This document shows positions 61,950-64,000 of a stretch of 64,000 bases of DNA, piece by piece. The position numbers and the translations under genes were made by a program. The stretch lies in contig NC_052021.1 of NCBI RefSeq assembly GCF_015832195.1, positions 30,034,786-30,098,785 on the forward strand. Direction: 5' to 3'. The first letter of the stretch is position 1, and each line of letters starts with the position of its first letter. The stretch comes from Motacilla alba alba. Taxonomy: Eukaryota; Chordata; Aves; Passeriformes; Motacillidae. The notes beneath the pieces are model-generated. The model had not been told where the DNA came from, searched no databases, and saw only the letters and a program-made list of their open reading frames with translations.

Positions 61950-62202
61950 CCTCAAGCTACGTCAGGGAAAGTATAGGTTGGATATTAGGAAAAAAAATTT
62001 CACCAAAAGAATAATAAAGTACTGGAATGCTCTTCCCAGGAAGGTGGTAGAATCACCATCTCTGAATGTGTTTAAAAAGAGACTGGACATGGCACTTGGT
62101 GCTATAGTCCAGTTGAGGTGTTAGGGCAGAGGTTGGACTTGATGATCTTAGAGGTCTCTTCCAACATCACTATTCTGTGATTCTGTGGTCCTGTGATCCT
62201 GG
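61950..62202 (+). mobile_element. CR1 LINE 3' end with ORF2 C-terminus and terminal octamers
   Basis: This is the only plus-strand CR1 tail. The frame through 61939-62124 decodes the ORF2 C-terminal segment: YRLDIRKKNFTKRIIKYWNA followed by LPRKVVESPSLNVFKKRLD, the avian CR1 signature (family form RLDIRKKFFTxRVVxHWNRLPREVVxxPSLEVFKxRLD). It stops at the TAG at about 62122. The 3' UTR reads GGTTGGACTTGATGATCTTA then GAGGTCTCTTCCAACATCAC, and the element ends in four 8-base units (ATTCTGTG, ATTCTGTG, GTCCTGTG, ATCCTGGC). The copy is severely 5'-truncated and cannot move by itself. The peptide is a fossil, not a gene product. Confidence 0.95.
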
Positions 62203-62203
62203 C
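62172..62203 (+). repeat. CR1 terminal octamer array
   Basis: Four consecutive 8-base units, two identical (ATTCTGTG) and two diverged, at the 3' terminus of the plus-strand CR1. CR1 elements end in such short tandem octamers instead of poly(A). Confidence 0.9.
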
Positions 62204-64000
62204 TGTGTCCCCAAGCTTTGCCTCGACACCATGGTGTGGCAGTGATGCAACTGTGGGAGCAAATGTGCTCAACAGATTTTAGGCCGAAAAAACCACCCAA
62301 CAACACATTCCTAGGAACTCTTGAGCTGATTTCTTACGCCTACAGCAGCATTTCTTTGTTACTCAAGTAGAAATGCTGTCTAAATATATTGGTTTTTTTC
62401 TGGGGTATTTTTTACTAATGGGTAATCTCTTAACATCTCTATGACATCTTGTCACCAGTCTGATACAGGGCTACATTCCGCTAGAAGGAAAAATGCTGTT
62501 TGTTGGGTTGGTAATACAGCAGAGCTGCCATCCAAGCTGATCTATTGTTCAGTTAGACTCCACTTAGCTGAGGATATGATCAGAGTGACCAACAGGAGCA
62601 AGAAACAAGAAGCATAAGGCAGATTTTTATGTTGCCATTTTTCTTGCTTATATTTTCATCTTTCTATCAATCTTTTCAAAGTGAATATGCCAAAAAGCAG
62701 GGAAGAACCCACATGAAAAGGGGTGGTGCTGGATGGGGCTTGTGTAACCCTCTGGCTGTAGCTGCTGAGAGGATTCGTGCGAGTTGTACATGACTCATGG
62801 AACAGCTATTCCTGCACCAGGTGGTTAAAACTCATCAGCGATGGGTTTACAAGAAACTCATCCTTAATCTTTCTCACCACACATGTGGATCAATGGATCT
62901 GCAAGAAGAATCATGACCCTTGTTTACATTATTTCATTATTTCATGGATTCTGGCGCCGCTGAAAACAATTTTATCCCCTCTTTGGGCAAAAGCATTTCA
63001 GAAGACTACCAGAGTCTGCTCTCATTTATCTTCTGAGCTGGAGAACTGCACAGAGGATGTCTCTTCAGCCCAGAGGAATCTGAGTGCTCAATGCTCTTGA
63101 CGCCTCTGCCTCCACCCATCTGGGACCAGGAGAGCCAGGGAATGGCACTGAAGCTATGCCCTACCCAGCTTGTCCTGGGAAATTCCATACAAGGAGGCTG
63201 TGCTCTTTTCCACTTGCTTAAGGCCACTACCACAGTCACAATGCAGAAAGAAAAATACATATGTGTAGATCAAAATCTAGAAAAAAATGTAGGTGACATT
63301 GGAGGAAAGGCTGAGGTTCCTGTGTGGGGGCACAGGTCATAGACACAATCAATTTCCCAGGAAAGGAATGGCATGAAGAGGTGTTAGAAAATACTCCTCA
63401 GCAATTTAAAGAAGCAGAAAAAGGAATTAATAAGAAGCTGCAACCTGGAAGAACTCTATAAGACATAACAAACAAGCTTCTGTCCAAATATCTGTCCTAA
63501 TTTATTTTTAATCATTAGAAGGAAAAGAGGGGGAGAAAGGGAATCAGTCTTTGCCAAGCGTTCAGTGATTCTCATACCTGATTCCCAGCTGCACCTATCT
63601 CATTATCACTCTTGTGAGTATAACACTCCTCTGCAAATGCTCCAGCCACTTGGATTTTTGAAGAGGGTTTTTCAGCAAGGATGGAATGTGATAAATGCAA
63701 TTTAAACAAGCCACTTAAGCAACTTGTTTATATTAGATAACAATATAAGCAAAGTGAGTGAGTTTTCCACACAGAAGCCCTCAGAAATTCTCCTTAGAAA
63801 AGAAAACACCACAAAGTCACTCTTTTTCAGCCTCCCTTTAAATATTTCTCTTCTGGATGGTGGATCTGTGTCCTCCATGCCCATAATGGGCAGTCAGGAC
63901 ATGTTGGTGGGACAGAGCTCATGGGCAGGGAATTCACACTTGGTGAGGATTCATCTGCTCATAGTTATTAAATTTCTGTGAGAATGAGTAAAGGGAGTCT
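62204..64000. other. Unique non-coding DNA to the window end
   Basis: No gene is supported. The frames at 62777-63100 (107 codons) and 63006-63342 show no domain and are open on both strands. No repeat family was recognised. A gene could begin beyond the edge, but nothing here suggests it. Confidence 0.5.

Noticed and set aside
1..64000. Novel coding system such as a gene cluster, endogenous virus, or phage-like element
   Set aside because: I found no long frames, no paired LTRs, no terminal inverted repeats around a transposase frame and no clustered genes. Apart from CR1 and MIR-like relics the window is unique non-coding DNA as far as can be seen by eye.

Overview
The window reads as intergenic or deep-intronic DNA from a bird nuclear genome. 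The main evidence is a set of CR1 LINE fragments with avian hallmarks: starts of the type 'AGAATCACAG' or 'ATAGAATGGTTTGG' followed by 'TGGAAG..ACCTTAAAGATCATC' on the minus-strand copies, and one plus-strand copy that ends in degenerate ATTCTGTG octamers. Three much older MIR-like SINE relics are also present. The DNA is AT-rich, CpG-poor and repeat-poor, which fits a bird. I cannot name the species, chromosome or flanking genes.

No protein-coding gene can be supported. The longest open frame is about 150 codons, and no frame shows a protein domain that I recognise outside the CR1 pieces. Two frames are explained by repeats: 61939-62124 decodes the tail of the CR1 ORF2 protein, and 45578-45958 runs across a MIR-like SINE. 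I see no rRNA, tRNA, CRISPR array or prokaryotic-style operon.

Layout. 1-5.8 kb: AT-rich DNA with two old CR1 remnants and one frameshifted CR1 reverse-transcriptase relic. 5.8-21 kb: mostly unique DNA with a possible terminal exon near 11.05-11.5 kb, a conserved-looking block at 13.3-13.6 kb and a GC-rich block at 14.9-15.2 kb. 21-25 kb: three minus-strand CR1 tails and a small CpG cluster at 24.03-24.13 kb. 25-40 kb: unique DNA, an ancient repeat near 27.4 kb, a spliced-exon-like segment at 33.84 kb and a TA microsatellite. 40-48 kb: an inverted/direct repeat cluster, three MIR-like SINEs and two homeodomain/SOX-motif-rich blocks. 48-56 kb: unique DNA ending in a long candidate regulatory block at 54.56-55.13 kb. 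56-64 kb: three more CR1 fragments, two minus-strand and one plus-strand.

The most defensible reading is a gene-poor region made of neutral sequence, repeat fossils and probably some cis-regulatory elements. I did not find a novel coding system. The candidates worth checking are the splice-bounded segments, the CpG cluster, the GC-rich block and the motif-dense conserved-looking blocks.
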